A stretch of DNA of 10,615 bases, taken from NCBI GenBank assembly GCA_001780385.1, contig MFGW01000197.1, positions 1-10,615 on the forward strand, read 5' to 3'. The notes beneath the pieces were generated by a model that saw only the letters and a program-made list of their open reading frames with translations, had not been told where the DNA came from and did no database searches. This stretch comes from Candidatus Fischerbacteria bacterium RBG_13_37_8. Its GTDB lineage: Bacteria > Acidobacteriota > HRBIN11 > MFGW01. The translations under genes were made by a program, and so were the position numbers. Of this stretch, positions 1 through 7,277 are shown piece by piece. How positions within the stretch are numbered: position 1 is the stretch's first letter; every line of letters starts with the position of its first letter.

Positions 1-75
1 ATGATATTTGTTAGTATCATTTTACTAAAAGGAGCAACAGCGTTGGATTGGATACTTAGAAGGCAAAATAAATGA
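1..75 (+). CDS. possible 3' end of an upstream gene (partial)
   Basis: The frame beginning at base 1 stays open to a TGA at 73-75. It would encode about 24 residues ending in WILRRQNK. A hydrophobic stretch (IFVSIILL) precedes a basic end, as at the tail of a membrane protein, but this is far too short to identify. The ATG at base 1 may simply be an internal codon. A second mini-frame (72-131, 19 residues) overlaps the stop as ATGA and has AGAAGG 8 nt upstream. Both could be chance in AT-rich DNA. Confidence 0.22.
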   Translation: MIFVSIILLKGATALDWILRRQNK

Positions 76-160
76 ATGAAAACATTATATTATTGATACA
101 TGGTTTTATTAATTATAGTGATGCTCCTTAATTTTTTTTCTCAAATACGAGGAGGCAGTT

Positions 161-616
161 ATGGTTTCAACATATAATTACAAATGCAAAAAATGTGATT
201 TTTCGATGAATCCAGGATGGGGAGGATATTTATATTATGAGGATGAAAATGGTGAAAGAATACCATTTTCTGACACCGGAGATCCAGATAAGATAAGAGA
301 TTTACTGCCAGATATCCCACAGATGGAATTAATTGAAGAAAGAATAGGATATAATTCATATTGCGTCTGTTTAGATTGTCTGAAGCAATTCGAGCTTGAT
401 ATAGGAAATGAAGAAGATAATTTTGATTCGGAACGTTATTTTTATGGACTTGTAAAAAAGAAAGATGAGCGAAAATGTCCTCATTGTAAATCACATAATG
501 TTAAAACATCATTGGAACTGGTTGGCAAGAAATGCCCAAAATGCAAAGAAGGCACTTTTCGCGAAAAATGGACCAAAATTGAAGAGGCGGACAGGTGTTC
601 ACAAATTCACACCTAA
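161..616 (+). CDS. small zinc-ribbon protein, conserved hypothetical
   Basis: This encodes 151 residues. The start is set by a strong Shine-Dalgarno, GAGGAGG at 149-155, five bases before the ATG. Four CxxC knuckles are visible: C9/C12, C70/C73 (with an extra C68), C106/C109 and C125/C128. They suggest two zinc ribbons, the first split by about 57 acidic and aromatic residues (including GWGGYLYYEDENGERIPF) and the second compact (CPHC...CPKC). The N-terminus resembles FmdB-type ribbons only superficially. I recognise it as a conserved hypothetical type but know no function; nucleic-acid or protein binding in the cytoplasm is an inference. There is no signal peptide or membrane segment. The last eight or so codons (from about 589), including an extra Cys146 and the TAA stop, come from a palindromic repeat. 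The native protein therefore probably ended near KIEEA. It may be monocistronic. Confidence 0.85.
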   Translation: MVSTYNYKCKKCDFSMNPGWGGYLYYEDENGERIPFSDTGDPDKIRDLLPDIPQMELIEERIGYNSYCVCLDCLKQFELDIGNEEDNFDSERYFYGLVKKKDERKCPHCKSHNVKTSLELVGKKCPKCKEGTFREKWTKIEEADRCSQIHT

Positions 617-752
617 CTGTAAATATATACTAATATTTCAATAAAATTTGGTAACATTTATTCTGCCAAAGCATGCTAACGCTGCTAATAAATGTACATA
701 TGTTCACATAAAGTATATATGTACTGTGAGCTGTGAATTGGTGAACAATGGT
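589..752. repeat. decayed MITE-like inverted-repeat element, copy 1
   Basis: Arms at 596-631 and 712-747 are inverted repeats matching at 31 of 36 positions. Both contain TGTTCAC followed by AATTCACA, and both end in ATATATACT. The left edge reads GGACAGGTGTTCACA, as in the intact copy at 5808-5992; the right outer edge has decayed. Internally, the reverse strand shares ordered blocks with the intact copy: ATGTACA, CATGYTTTRGC and TAAATGTTA. The two are therefore the same family in opposite orientation. No ORF lies inside. It overlaps the 3' end of the zinc-ribbon gene and fills most of the gap before the surface-protein gene. Confidence 0.75.
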
Positions 753-831
753 TAGACTTATTTGATTTTATAATAAGAAAGGTTTATCTTTTAATAGAGG
801 ATGTTTCTATAAGAAGAAAAAGGAGAGACAT

Positions 832-3800
832 ATGTTTTTATTTAGAAAATACCTCAATATTACCTTAATTGTTGGGATGGTTGGCATTTTGATTCTTTTG
901 ACAGCAACGTTCATGCAAGGTTCTGAAACAGATCATCTATCTTCACCACTTACTTTTGAAGAACGGCTTCATTGCCAGAATAGCATTGAAAAAATCTACT
1001 GGCAATATAAAATCTGGCCTGCTGAAAATCCATTTCCTAAACCTGCATTTGAAGAAATACGATCGGAAGAAATTATTAAAGCTAAAGTGGAAAATACTCT
1101 AAAAAAATCTAATGCAATTGTCTCTATTATTCATTCCTCGATTACAGGAGAACAGCTTCAACAGGAAATGAACCGGATGGCTGAAAATACGAGAAAGCCT
1201 GAAATAATAAAAGAAATTTGGGAAGTGCTTGAAAACGATCCTCATCTTATTGCTGAATGCCTGGCACGTCCAAATCTTGCAGACAGACTTATCAGAGAAA
1301 TTTATGCTTCAGACGAACGTTTTCAAAACGCCATCAAGACTATAGCGACAACTGAATCGCAGCAATTTATCACTTCGCACACAAAAATATTTTCGCATGG
1401 CAATTACCAGCTTTTTGAGTGGATAAAATCGTCCATCGAAGATGACTGTTCTTGCGAGATATCGGCAGGCAATAGACTACCGCGAAAACTGAGCAATAAT
1501 AAATGGAATATAATGATTAAGGAGCTAGCTAGTGATTTCAAAATAATGGAAGCTCAGCAAGGTAGCGAAGTCGAAAATGCAGTTGCTGGATTTTCTTTCG
1601 ACAATAGAACAAAAGAGCAAAATAGTGCTATGCTTTTTGATGCATTGCCTGTTGGCACACCAAGTGTCTTACGTGAAAATTCTGATTTTTATTATATTCT
1701 GGAAATAGTGGAAAAACAACAGAACAAGATTAAGATTGCAGTAGTCACATGGGAGAAAATTTCTTTTGATTCATGGTGGAAGGAACAAAGGAATTATTTT
1801 AGCACGGTCATGAATGAACCGACAATTAATTATATACTTCCCGAAATTACCAATTCGAGCTGCTCAATGGATATTTGGAAAAATATTGGTGTTGATGCGC
1901 GTTATTTTCATACGGCAGTTTGGACTGGAACGGAAATGATAATTTGGGGTGGTGTCAGTGCCAGTTACTTGAATAGCGGTGCACGCTATAACCCTGCTGT
2001 CGATTTATGGTATCCGATGAGTTTAATCAATGCGCCCGCAGGAAGAGCCCGGCACACAGCAATTTGGACAGGTGCTGCTATGATTATTTGGGGTGGGTAT
2101 GATAGTAATTATCTTTCTTCAGGAGCGAGGTATAATGCTGAATTTGACGAATGGGAAACAATTTCTTCATCGGGCGCTCCATTAGCGCGTTATGGTCATA
2201 CTGCCGTTTGGACGGGAACCGAGATGATAATTTGGGGTGGCTTAGGTTATACCTATATGGGAAATGGAGGGAAATATAATGCTTCAAATGACTCATGGAT
2301 AGAACTTCCAATTGCATCCAATTCACCTTCACCGAGGATTAATCATACTGCCGCATGGACAGGAACTGAAATGATTATCTGGGGCGGTAATTCGAACAAT
2401 AACCTTGCTACAGGAGCACGATATAATCCCGTCTTGAAGACATGGAGTGAAGCATCTTCCTCCAATGCTCCTTTGGCAAGACAAAATCACACTGCTGTTT
2501 GGACAGGAACAGAAATGATTATCTGGGGTGGAAGTGATGAGTACAAATTCAACTCAGGTAGTCGATACAATCCTTCCAGCAATACATGGATTCAAACCAA
2601 TTTAACTAATGCGCCTTCTGCACGAGCTTCGCATTCAGCGGTTTGGACAGGGGAAAAGATGATTATTTGGGGAGGATATGATGGCTCCTATTTCAATACC
2701 GGCTCACAATATAATCCTGCCACTGATACATGGGAAACTGTCTCAACAATCAATGCAACACCCGAGCGGGCCTATCATACTGCTGTATGGACTGGTACAG
2801 AAATGATCATTTGGGGTGGTAAGAATACTTACCCACTTAATTCAGGCGCTCGCTATAATCCTTCCCTTAATTCCTGGATAATCATGCTCATTACCATACA
2901 ATACAGAACTGCTCATACTGCTGTTTGGACTGGTACAGAAATGATTATCTGGGGCGGATTATATATATTCTCAGGAGTTGAATATCCACAAAAATCCGGC
3001 GGCAAATATGATTCAATCACAGATTCATGGCAGCAGACTTCCACTATTGGTTCACCATTCGAGAGGTATGAACATAAAGCAATATGGACAGGTACTGAAA
3101 TGATTGTTTGGGCTGGAATTAAGGGAAATGACCTTACCTATACCGGAGGCAGATATAATCCTGCAACTGATTCATGGAATGCTACGAGCATCACCAATGT
3201 GCCTGCAGGCAGATATCTTCATACTGCTATTTGGATAGGTAGTGAAATGCTTGTTTGGGGCGGATATACTCAGGCTGGAGCTGCGGATACAGGAGGAAAA
3301 TACAATCCGGCTACTAATTCATGGATTGCCACCTCAATAACTGGAGTTCCGGATGCAAGATTCAGGCATTCTGCAGTTTGGACAGGCTCCTTAATGATAG
3401 TCTGGTCAGGCCAGGGCTTCGATAAATTTGGTAATATTCTTTATTATGATACTGGTGCAACATATAATCCACAAAATGAAGTATGGGAACCTATATCTAC
3501 CACGGATGTCCCTCATGCCAGAGTATATAATACCGCTCTCTGGACAGGAGATAAAATGTTAATCTGGGGTGGTTTTTATTGCGAAAATGCTGGACAGAAT
3601 AAATATTATCTTAATACAGGAGCATTATACAATCCGTTAACTGATTCATGGTCTCCTACATCGTTGAATAATGTCCCTGAGGGAAGAGATCTTCACAGTT
3701 CAATCTGGGAGAGTGATGAAATTATTATATGGGGAGGAAAAGATTACGGTACGTATCTGAACTCTGGCAGCAGGTTTGATCCATTAACGAATACATGGAC

Positions 3801-5805
3801 CGAAATATCAGCATATAATGCTCCTGCAAAAAGAATGGAACACACTGCAGTATGGACAGGAACTGAGATGATAATTTGGGGTGGTTTTGATGGATCAAAA
3901 TATCTTGATTCTGGTGGAATATATTGCAGAATGCCGTGTTCACCTCCATATTTTGGTGGAATACAGACTGCTTCAGATATTGATGGATGTGAAGCTTCTG
4001 GAATAAATATTACCTGGCAGCAGCCTGCATCCTGGGGAGGTTGCGCTAGCAGCGGAACTTACAGCATTAAACAGTACCCGAATGTTAATTGCCTGGACCA
4101 GGGAATTAACATAGCAACAGGTATTCCCTCAGGGCAGACTTCTTTCACTTACACCCCGAGTCCCGGAGATCAGAAGTATTATCAAGTTATTGCGGTCAAC
4201 AATGGCATCCCTCCTTTAGCATCAAAGGGAACCGCATCATGTCTCGCTGGTCTTGATAAAATACCTTCTGCTCCAACCGGATTATTGCCCATAACAACCA
4301 CTGATTTTAACCTATGTGCGAATAATGGTGTTCAAATATCGTGGAATGTTGATGCTGGAAATTGGGGAGATTATGGCTCCGGAACAAGAATGTATAATGT
4401 ATGGCGCAATGCTGAAAAAATTGCAGATGGATTACCATACAGCACAACATTTTTTTTGGATTTATTTGGAATTGATAACAGTTCCTATGATTATTCGGTC
4501 GAATATGTCAATGGATGTGATTTATCTTCCACAACTGCCAGTGTCCCGGGTTCTGATTCTGTTGGATCGCCTCCTTCAGGATTAACAAATAACACTGCTG
4601 TCGATATGAGCAGTTGCTCTGATTCAGGTATTGAAATTAACTGGCAGAAAGATGTCTCAGATTGGGGAGACAGTTTTATTGGAGAAAGAACATATTTTGT
4701 CTTAAGAAATGGCACTCAGGTCAGCAATGCATTACCTTATGGAGTAACTACATATGTCGATACCAGTGGAGAACCGCAAACTACTTATCAATACTCTATT
4801 CGTTACGTCAATGGTTGCACTATGTCAAATGACACAGATGGAACGCCTAGTGCTGATAATATTTGCTTCCTTATCGCACAAAAACCACAAATAGATGACT
4901 CTTCGAGTCCTTCTCCTAAAGCTAACGGTATTATCGATGAAGATGAAATAGTTACATTAGCAGGTGTTTTAAAAAATGAAGGTACAGGGTACGCATATGC
5001 TGTAACTGGTATTCTCGGCTCATTTGATACCAACATCATTATCAATAATGCTTATGCTACTTATCCTGATCTTGCTCCTGATGAATTTTCAACATGTGAT
5101 GAATGCTATAGTCTTACTGCACCCTCCGCTAATAGACCTGCTCTTCACTGGGATTTCACTGCTATTGAAATTCCCTCCTGCACGGATTGTCCGGATCTTT
5201 CCTACAATTTTACGTATCATGTCGGAGAAAGTTTTGCTGATGTCACTCCTTATTCTCCATTCTATCCATTTGTTGAATCACTCCTCCATTCTAATGTAAC
5301 AAGTGGATGCAATGCTACTCAATTCTGCCCTGGTGACCTTGTGCAACGTCAGCACATGGCAAAATTCATCTGCAATGCTATGAATGCCTTTAATCAAGGA
5401 TCATGCGCCGTTTCTCCCTGCTCAAACATCTTCAATGACGTACCAGGTGGCAATCCCTTTTGTCCATATATTGAAGCACTTTATAATAATGAAATAGTAT
5501 CTGGTTGCTCAGCTTCTCCATTACTTTATTGTCCCACCAGCTTCACTCAACGACAAGTAATGGCTAAATTTATTTGCCTGGCTATGGAAACAACTGACCC
5601 GGGTTCCTGTATAACAGTGCCATGTGCAGGTGTTTTTACTGATGTTTCCACCGACAATTTATTCTGTTCTTTCATTGAAGGAGTATATAATGCTGGAGTA
5701 GTAAGCGGATGTCAGTCTAATCCCTTAATGTACTGCCCGAATAATAATACCTCCCGCATTCAAATGTCCAAATTTCTTGTCAATGCATTCAATCTCTCGC
5801 TTTAG
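832..5805 (+). CDS. giant exported Kelch / Fn3-like / SLH surface protein
   Basis: This encodes 1657 residues. The start is fixed by AAGGAGAG (820-827) just before the ATG; a TATAAT at 769-774 could be its -10 box, but no good -35 is seen. Residues 1-30 form an N-terminal membrane or signal segment (basic FRKY, then a hydrophobic run). Residues about 40-345 are helical and then end in a short stretch (LPVGTPSVL...YYILEIVE) that resembles the end of a SurA/parvulin domain; this assignment is tentative. Residues 360-1032 hold 14 Kelch-type motifs with the core HTAVWTGTEMIIWGG. Residues about 1045-1345 hold three Fn3-like domains with paired cysteines. Residues about 1350-1465 look like a CARDB-type domain (NGIIDEDEIVTLAGVLKNEG). 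Three cysteine-rich SLH-like repeats end the protein. It is likely displayed on the cell surface or secreted; ligand and role are unknown. No LPxTG or PEP-CTERM signal is present. The stop lies 3 bp before a palindromic element. Confidence 0.95.
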   Translation: MFLFRKYLNITLIVGMVGILILLTATFMQGSETDHLSSPLTFEERLHCQNSIEKIYWQYKIWPAENPFPKPAFEEIRSEEIIKAKVENTLKKSNAIVSIIHSSITGEQLQQEMNRMAENTRKPEIIKEIWEVLENDPHLIAECLARPNLADRLIREIYASDERFQNAIKTIATTESQQFITSHTKIFSHGNYQLFEWIKSSIEDDCSCEISAGNRLPRKLSNNKWNIMIKELASDFKIMEAQQGSEVENAVAGFSFDNRTKEQNSAMLFDALPVGTPSVLRENSDFYYILEIVEKQQNKIKIAVVTWEKISFDSWWKEQRNYFSTVMNEPTINYILPEITNSSCSMDIWKNIGVDARYFHTAVWTGTEMIIWGGVSASYLNSGARYNPAVDLWYPMSLINAPAGRARHTAIWTGAAMIIWGGYDSNYLSSGARYNAEFDEWETISSSGAPLARYGHTAVWTGTEMIIWGGLGYTYMGNGGKYNASNDSWIELPIASNSPSPRINHTAAWTGTEMIIWGGNSNNNLATGARYNPVLKTWSEASSSNAPLARQNHTAVWTGTEMIIWGGSDEYKFNSGSRYNPSSNTWIQTNLTNAPSARASHSAVWTGEKMIIWGGYDGSYFNTGSQYNPATDTWETVSTINATPERAYHTAVWTGTEMIIWGGKNTYPLNSGARYNPSLNSWIIMLITIQYRTAHTAVWTGTEMIIWGGLYIFSGVEYPQKSGGKYDSITDSWQQTSTIGSPFERYEHKAIWTGTEMIVWAGIKGNDLTYTGGRYNPATDSWNATSITNVPAGRYLHTAIWIGSEMLVWGGYTQAGAADTGGKYNPATNSWIATSITGVPDARFRHSAVWTGSLMIVWSGQGFDKFGNILYYDTGATYNPQNEVWEPISTTDVPHARVYNTALWTGDKMLIWGGFYCENAGQNKYYLNTGALYNPLTDSWSPTSLNNVPEGRDLHSSIWESDEIIIWGGKDYGTYLNSGSRFDPLTNTWTEISAYNAPAKRMEHTAVWTGTEMIIWGGFDGSKYLDSGGIYCRMPCSPPYFGGIQTASDIDGCEASGINITWQQPASWGGCASSGTYSIKQYPNVNCLDQGINIATGIPSGQTSFTYTPSPGDQKYYQVIAVNNGIPPLASKGTASCLAGLDKIPSAPTGLLPITTTDFNLCANNGVQISWNVDAGNWGDYGSGTRMYNVWRNAEKIADGLPYSTTFFLDLFGIDNSSYDYSVEYVNGCDLSSTTASVPGSDSVGSPPSGLTNNTAVDMSSCSDSGIEINWQKDVSDWGDSFIGERTYFVLRNGTQVSNALPYGVTTYVDTSGEPQTTYQYSIRYVNGCTMSNDTDGTPSADNICFLIAQKPQIDDSSSPSPKANGIIDEDEIVTLAGVLKNEGTGYAYAVTGILGSFDTNIIINNAYATYPDLAPDEFSTCDECYSLTAPSANRPALHWDFTAIEIPSCTDCPDLSYNFTYHVGESFADVTPYSPFYPFVESLLHSNVTSGCNATQFCPGDLVQRQHMAKFICNAMNAFNQGSCAVSPCSNIFNDVPGGNPFCPYIEALYNNEIVSGCSASPLLYCPTSFTQRQVMAKFICLAMETTDPGSCITVPCAGVFTDVSTDNLFCSFIEGVYNAGVVSGCQSNPLMYCPNNNTSRIQMSKFLVNAFNLSL
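1909..3927 (+). repeat. 14 tandem Kelch-type motifs within the surface-protein gene
   Basis: Fourteen units of about 46-55 codons begin at His360 and run to about residue 1032. Each has the pattern H-[TS]-A-V-W-T-G-x-x-M-I-I-W-G-G, then [SG]G-x-x-YNP, a Trp, and usually a P-x-x-R linker. Kelch motifs form four-stranded beta-propeller blades. Fourteen would fit two seven-bladed propellers, but that division is inferred. Core motifs are nearly invariant while the following loops differ. Unit 7 lacks the P-x-x-R linker and is hydrophobic there. Units 8, 11 and 12 have longer loops. Confidence 0.9.
3964..4866 (+). repeat. three tandem cysteine-paired Fn3-like domains (in surface protein)
   Basis: Three units of about 100 residues each begin with a D-x-x-x-C...SGI-x-I-x-W...WG signature (DIDGCEASG, DFNLCANNG, DMSSCSDSG). 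The second and third end in YVNGC, and the first ends in a related ASC. Units 2 and 3 also share GxRxYxVxRN and LPYxxT. The paired Cys at each end would allow a disulfide across the sandwich, which fits an extracytoplasmic location. The beta-sandwich Fn3 assignment is inferred from the pattern. Confidence 0.65.
5230..5802 (+). repeat. three C-terminal cysteine-rich SLH-like repeats (in surface protein)
   Basis: Repeats start near residues 1467, 1534 and 1602. Each follows F-x-D-V...PF-x-x-[FY]-[IV]-E-x-[LV]...[VI]-[TV]-SGC...[FY]CP...[RT]-x-x-[MQ]-[AS]-KF. This is the S-layer homology pattern. Classical SLH domains bind pyruvylated cell-wall polysaccharide. Variants with a conserved SGC...YCP pair, as here, occur in proteins of several Gram-negative-type phyla, where the anchoring partner is less clear. 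Confidence 0.85.
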
Positions 5806-5807
5806 GT

Positions 5808-5992
5808 AGGGGGACAGGTGTTCACAAGTTCACAGGTAACTTCGAATAGTATATTTTATATATGTTAATGTACAATTAACAACAATGCTGAACATGTTTT
5901 AGCGATAATAATAAATGTTAATGAAGGTCAATATTATTTAATATTATAATACATTCGCTGTTACCTGTGAACTTGTGAACACCTGTCCCCCT
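5808..5992. repeat. intact MITE-like palindromic element, copy 2
   Basis: A 185-bp element has perfect 33-bp terminal inverted repeats at 5808-5840 and 5960-5992. Complementarity continues with two mismatches to 5847 and 5953. Each end starts AGGGGGACAGG and carries two 8-bp direct units, TTCACAAG and TTCACAGG. A nested 7-bp hairpin lies at 5863-5881. It contains no ORF, so any movement would depend on a transposase elsewhere. No clear target-site duplication is visible (GTA on the left, CCT on the right). It begins 3 bp after the surface-protein stop and encodes the last 15 or so residues of the convergent LarA-like protein. As RNA it would fold into a long hairpin from either strand and might act as a bidirectional terminator. 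Confidence 0.9.
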
Positions 5993-7257
5993 CCTTCTGG
6001 AATGAGTTCCCAGGCGAATGGAATGATGGCACCTTGAAATGACGGTGAGAGACGGCTGAGTGCTGCAGCATAAGCTCGCTCAAGATTACGTACAAGTAAT
6101 ACCTTGAGACGCTTCTGATAATTCAATGGCAACGATGATATCATTATTATAGTGAATTGTTCCGCTTTAAGCCTCCATGAATACGCTGTCTGTCCATTAA
6201 CCTTGTAATTTTCAAGTAAATATCTCCTGAAAGTGTCTAAATCTTTAAATTTGAGCCAATCGGCAAAATCTTTATTGCCCCAGCCGTCGGGACAGTGCGC
6301 AATAAAGATAATTACTCCACCTTTTTTACAAAAATAGCTGGCATGCTCGAGGCTTTTATGTGCCTGAATAACATTGATATCTTTTGGATAACCGCCACTA
6401 CTCGCTATTACAATATCATATTTGTGTTGTATGGGAACACTGGCAATTGATTCGTATTTTTTACACGCAGCACGGAATGAAAAATCAAGATCACCACAAA
6501 TAATATCGATCAGTTTCTTCTCAAATAAAATAGCATTAACGCAAAAAATTGGTATATTAATTTTACTGATGCCCTCCATAAGATCCAAATGAACGGGATT
6601 ATCTTTTAAATTAGCGATACGAGCGCCCGGATTTTTTTCACCGGTTTTCCGGTTAATTACCAGTTTATGATTTGCCATGATTGTGTTAATTGAAGCCAAT
6701 CCGGGAATTAAAGATTTACGCCCACCTGAGAATCCTGCAAAATAATGATAACCGATAGACGAGATGATAAATAATTTATCAAAATCGAATACTTTTTTAT
6801 TGATGTACAGGGGAGTATCTTGTGAAGTAGTACCGAGATAATAAAACATTGATTCATCGTAAGCATTATGAATATAGACAGGGAATTGTGAAGCAGCGGG
6901 TTGACCTATGATAGTGTTTATTTCAGTTTCAGTAGGTTGCCGATGCATGCCTGCTGAAATAATGAATGCGATATTTTTAGGCTTCACATCAGCTTTTATT
7001 AATTCTTCGAGCAGTACTGGTATAATTTTATCTGCAGCGGTATAACGTGTTGCATCTGAGAGGATAATACCGATTTTATCTTTTCTTGAGACGAAGGAAT
7101 CAAGTGGATTTAGGATGATAGGAGAATAGAGGCTATCGATAATTTTTGCGTTGATATTTTCCAGCGGTTTTGTTTCTTGTGTGGAAAGAATATCGAACTG
7201 TCCTGGTTGATATTCAAAATCAAGAAATTTTTTACCATAGGGAATATTCACCTTCAT
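5944..7257 (-). CDS. larA: LarA-family nickel-pincer 2-hydroxyacid racemase
   Basis: This encodes 437 residues. LarA interconverts D- and L-lactate by hydride transfer using a nickel-pincer nucleotide; relatives act on other 2-hydroxyacids. Visible signatures are SDATRYT (D68, R71), AGMHR (H105, R106), YHYFAGFSGGRK (H171, K181), MANH (H197) and QAHKS (K301). K181 and H197 match the cofactor-attaching Lys184 and nickel-ligand His200 of Lactiplantibacillus plantarum LarA with identical spacing. H105 and H171 match catalytic His108 and His174. All key residues are present, so it should be active if cofactor is supplied. No LarB, LarC or LarE is in the window. The start lies 20 nt after tyrA and has no strong Shine-Dalgarno. 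The C-terminal residues after about 422 (GQVFTSSQVTANVL) come from the palindromic element; without them the length matches the family. The true substrate is open. Confidence 0.92.
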   Translation of the reverse strand: MKVNIPYGKKFLDFEYQPGQFDILSTQETKPLENINAKIIDSLYSPIILNPLDSFVSRKDKIGIILSDATRYTAADKIIPVLLEELIKADVKPKNIAFIISAGMHRQPTETEINTIIGQPAASQFPVYIHNAYDESMFYYLGTTSQDTPLYINKKVFDFDKLFIISSIGYHYFAGFSGGRKSLIPGLASINTIMANHKLVINRKTGEKNPGARIANLKDNPVHLDLMEGISKINIPIFCVNAILFEKKLIDIICGDLDFSFRAACKKYESIASVPIQHKYDIVIASSGGYPKDINVIQAHKSLEHASYFCKKGGVIIFIAHCPDGWGNKDFADWLKFKDLDTFRRYLLENYKVNGQTAYSWRLKAEQFTIIMISSLPLNYQKRLKVLLVRNLERAYAAALSRLSPSFQGAIIPFAWELIPEGGGQVFTSSQVTANVL

Positions 7258-7277
7258 AATTGCTTATTATTCTATAA

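Noticed and set aside
27..140. AAGGAGCA / TGCTCCTT inverted pair followed by a T-run as a terminator
   Set aside because: The arms are 8 bp and about 80 bases apart, too distant for a terminator stem; probably chance.
159..494. Minus-strand open frame of 111 codons opposite the zinc-ribbon gene
   Set aside because: The plus strand has a strong ribosome binding site and CxxC knuckles; the antisense frame has neither.
753..774. Full sigma-70 promoter before the surface-protein gene
   Set aside because: TATAAT at 769-774 is good, but no acceptable -35 box lies 16-18 bp upstream, and such hexamers are common in AT-rich DNA.
1909..3927. CRISPR array suggested by regularly spaced similar segments
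   Set aside because: Units are whole multiples of codons in one long reading frame, about 140-165 bp apart, and encode Kelch motifs.
2084..3949. Minus-strand open frames across the Kelch region sharing HPKLSS-type peptides
   Set aside because: The similar peptides are the antisense reading of the repeated WTGTEMIIWGG codons, not independent genes.
5800..5805. C-terminal sorting signal (LPxTG or PEP-CTERM) on the surface protein
   Set aside because: The protein ends NAFNLSL directly after the third SLH-like repeat, with no hydrophobic segment or basic tail.
5808..5992. Complete insertion sequence
   Set aside because: There is no transposase frame between the inverted repeats and no visible target-site duplication; a non-autonomous element is the most that can be claimed.
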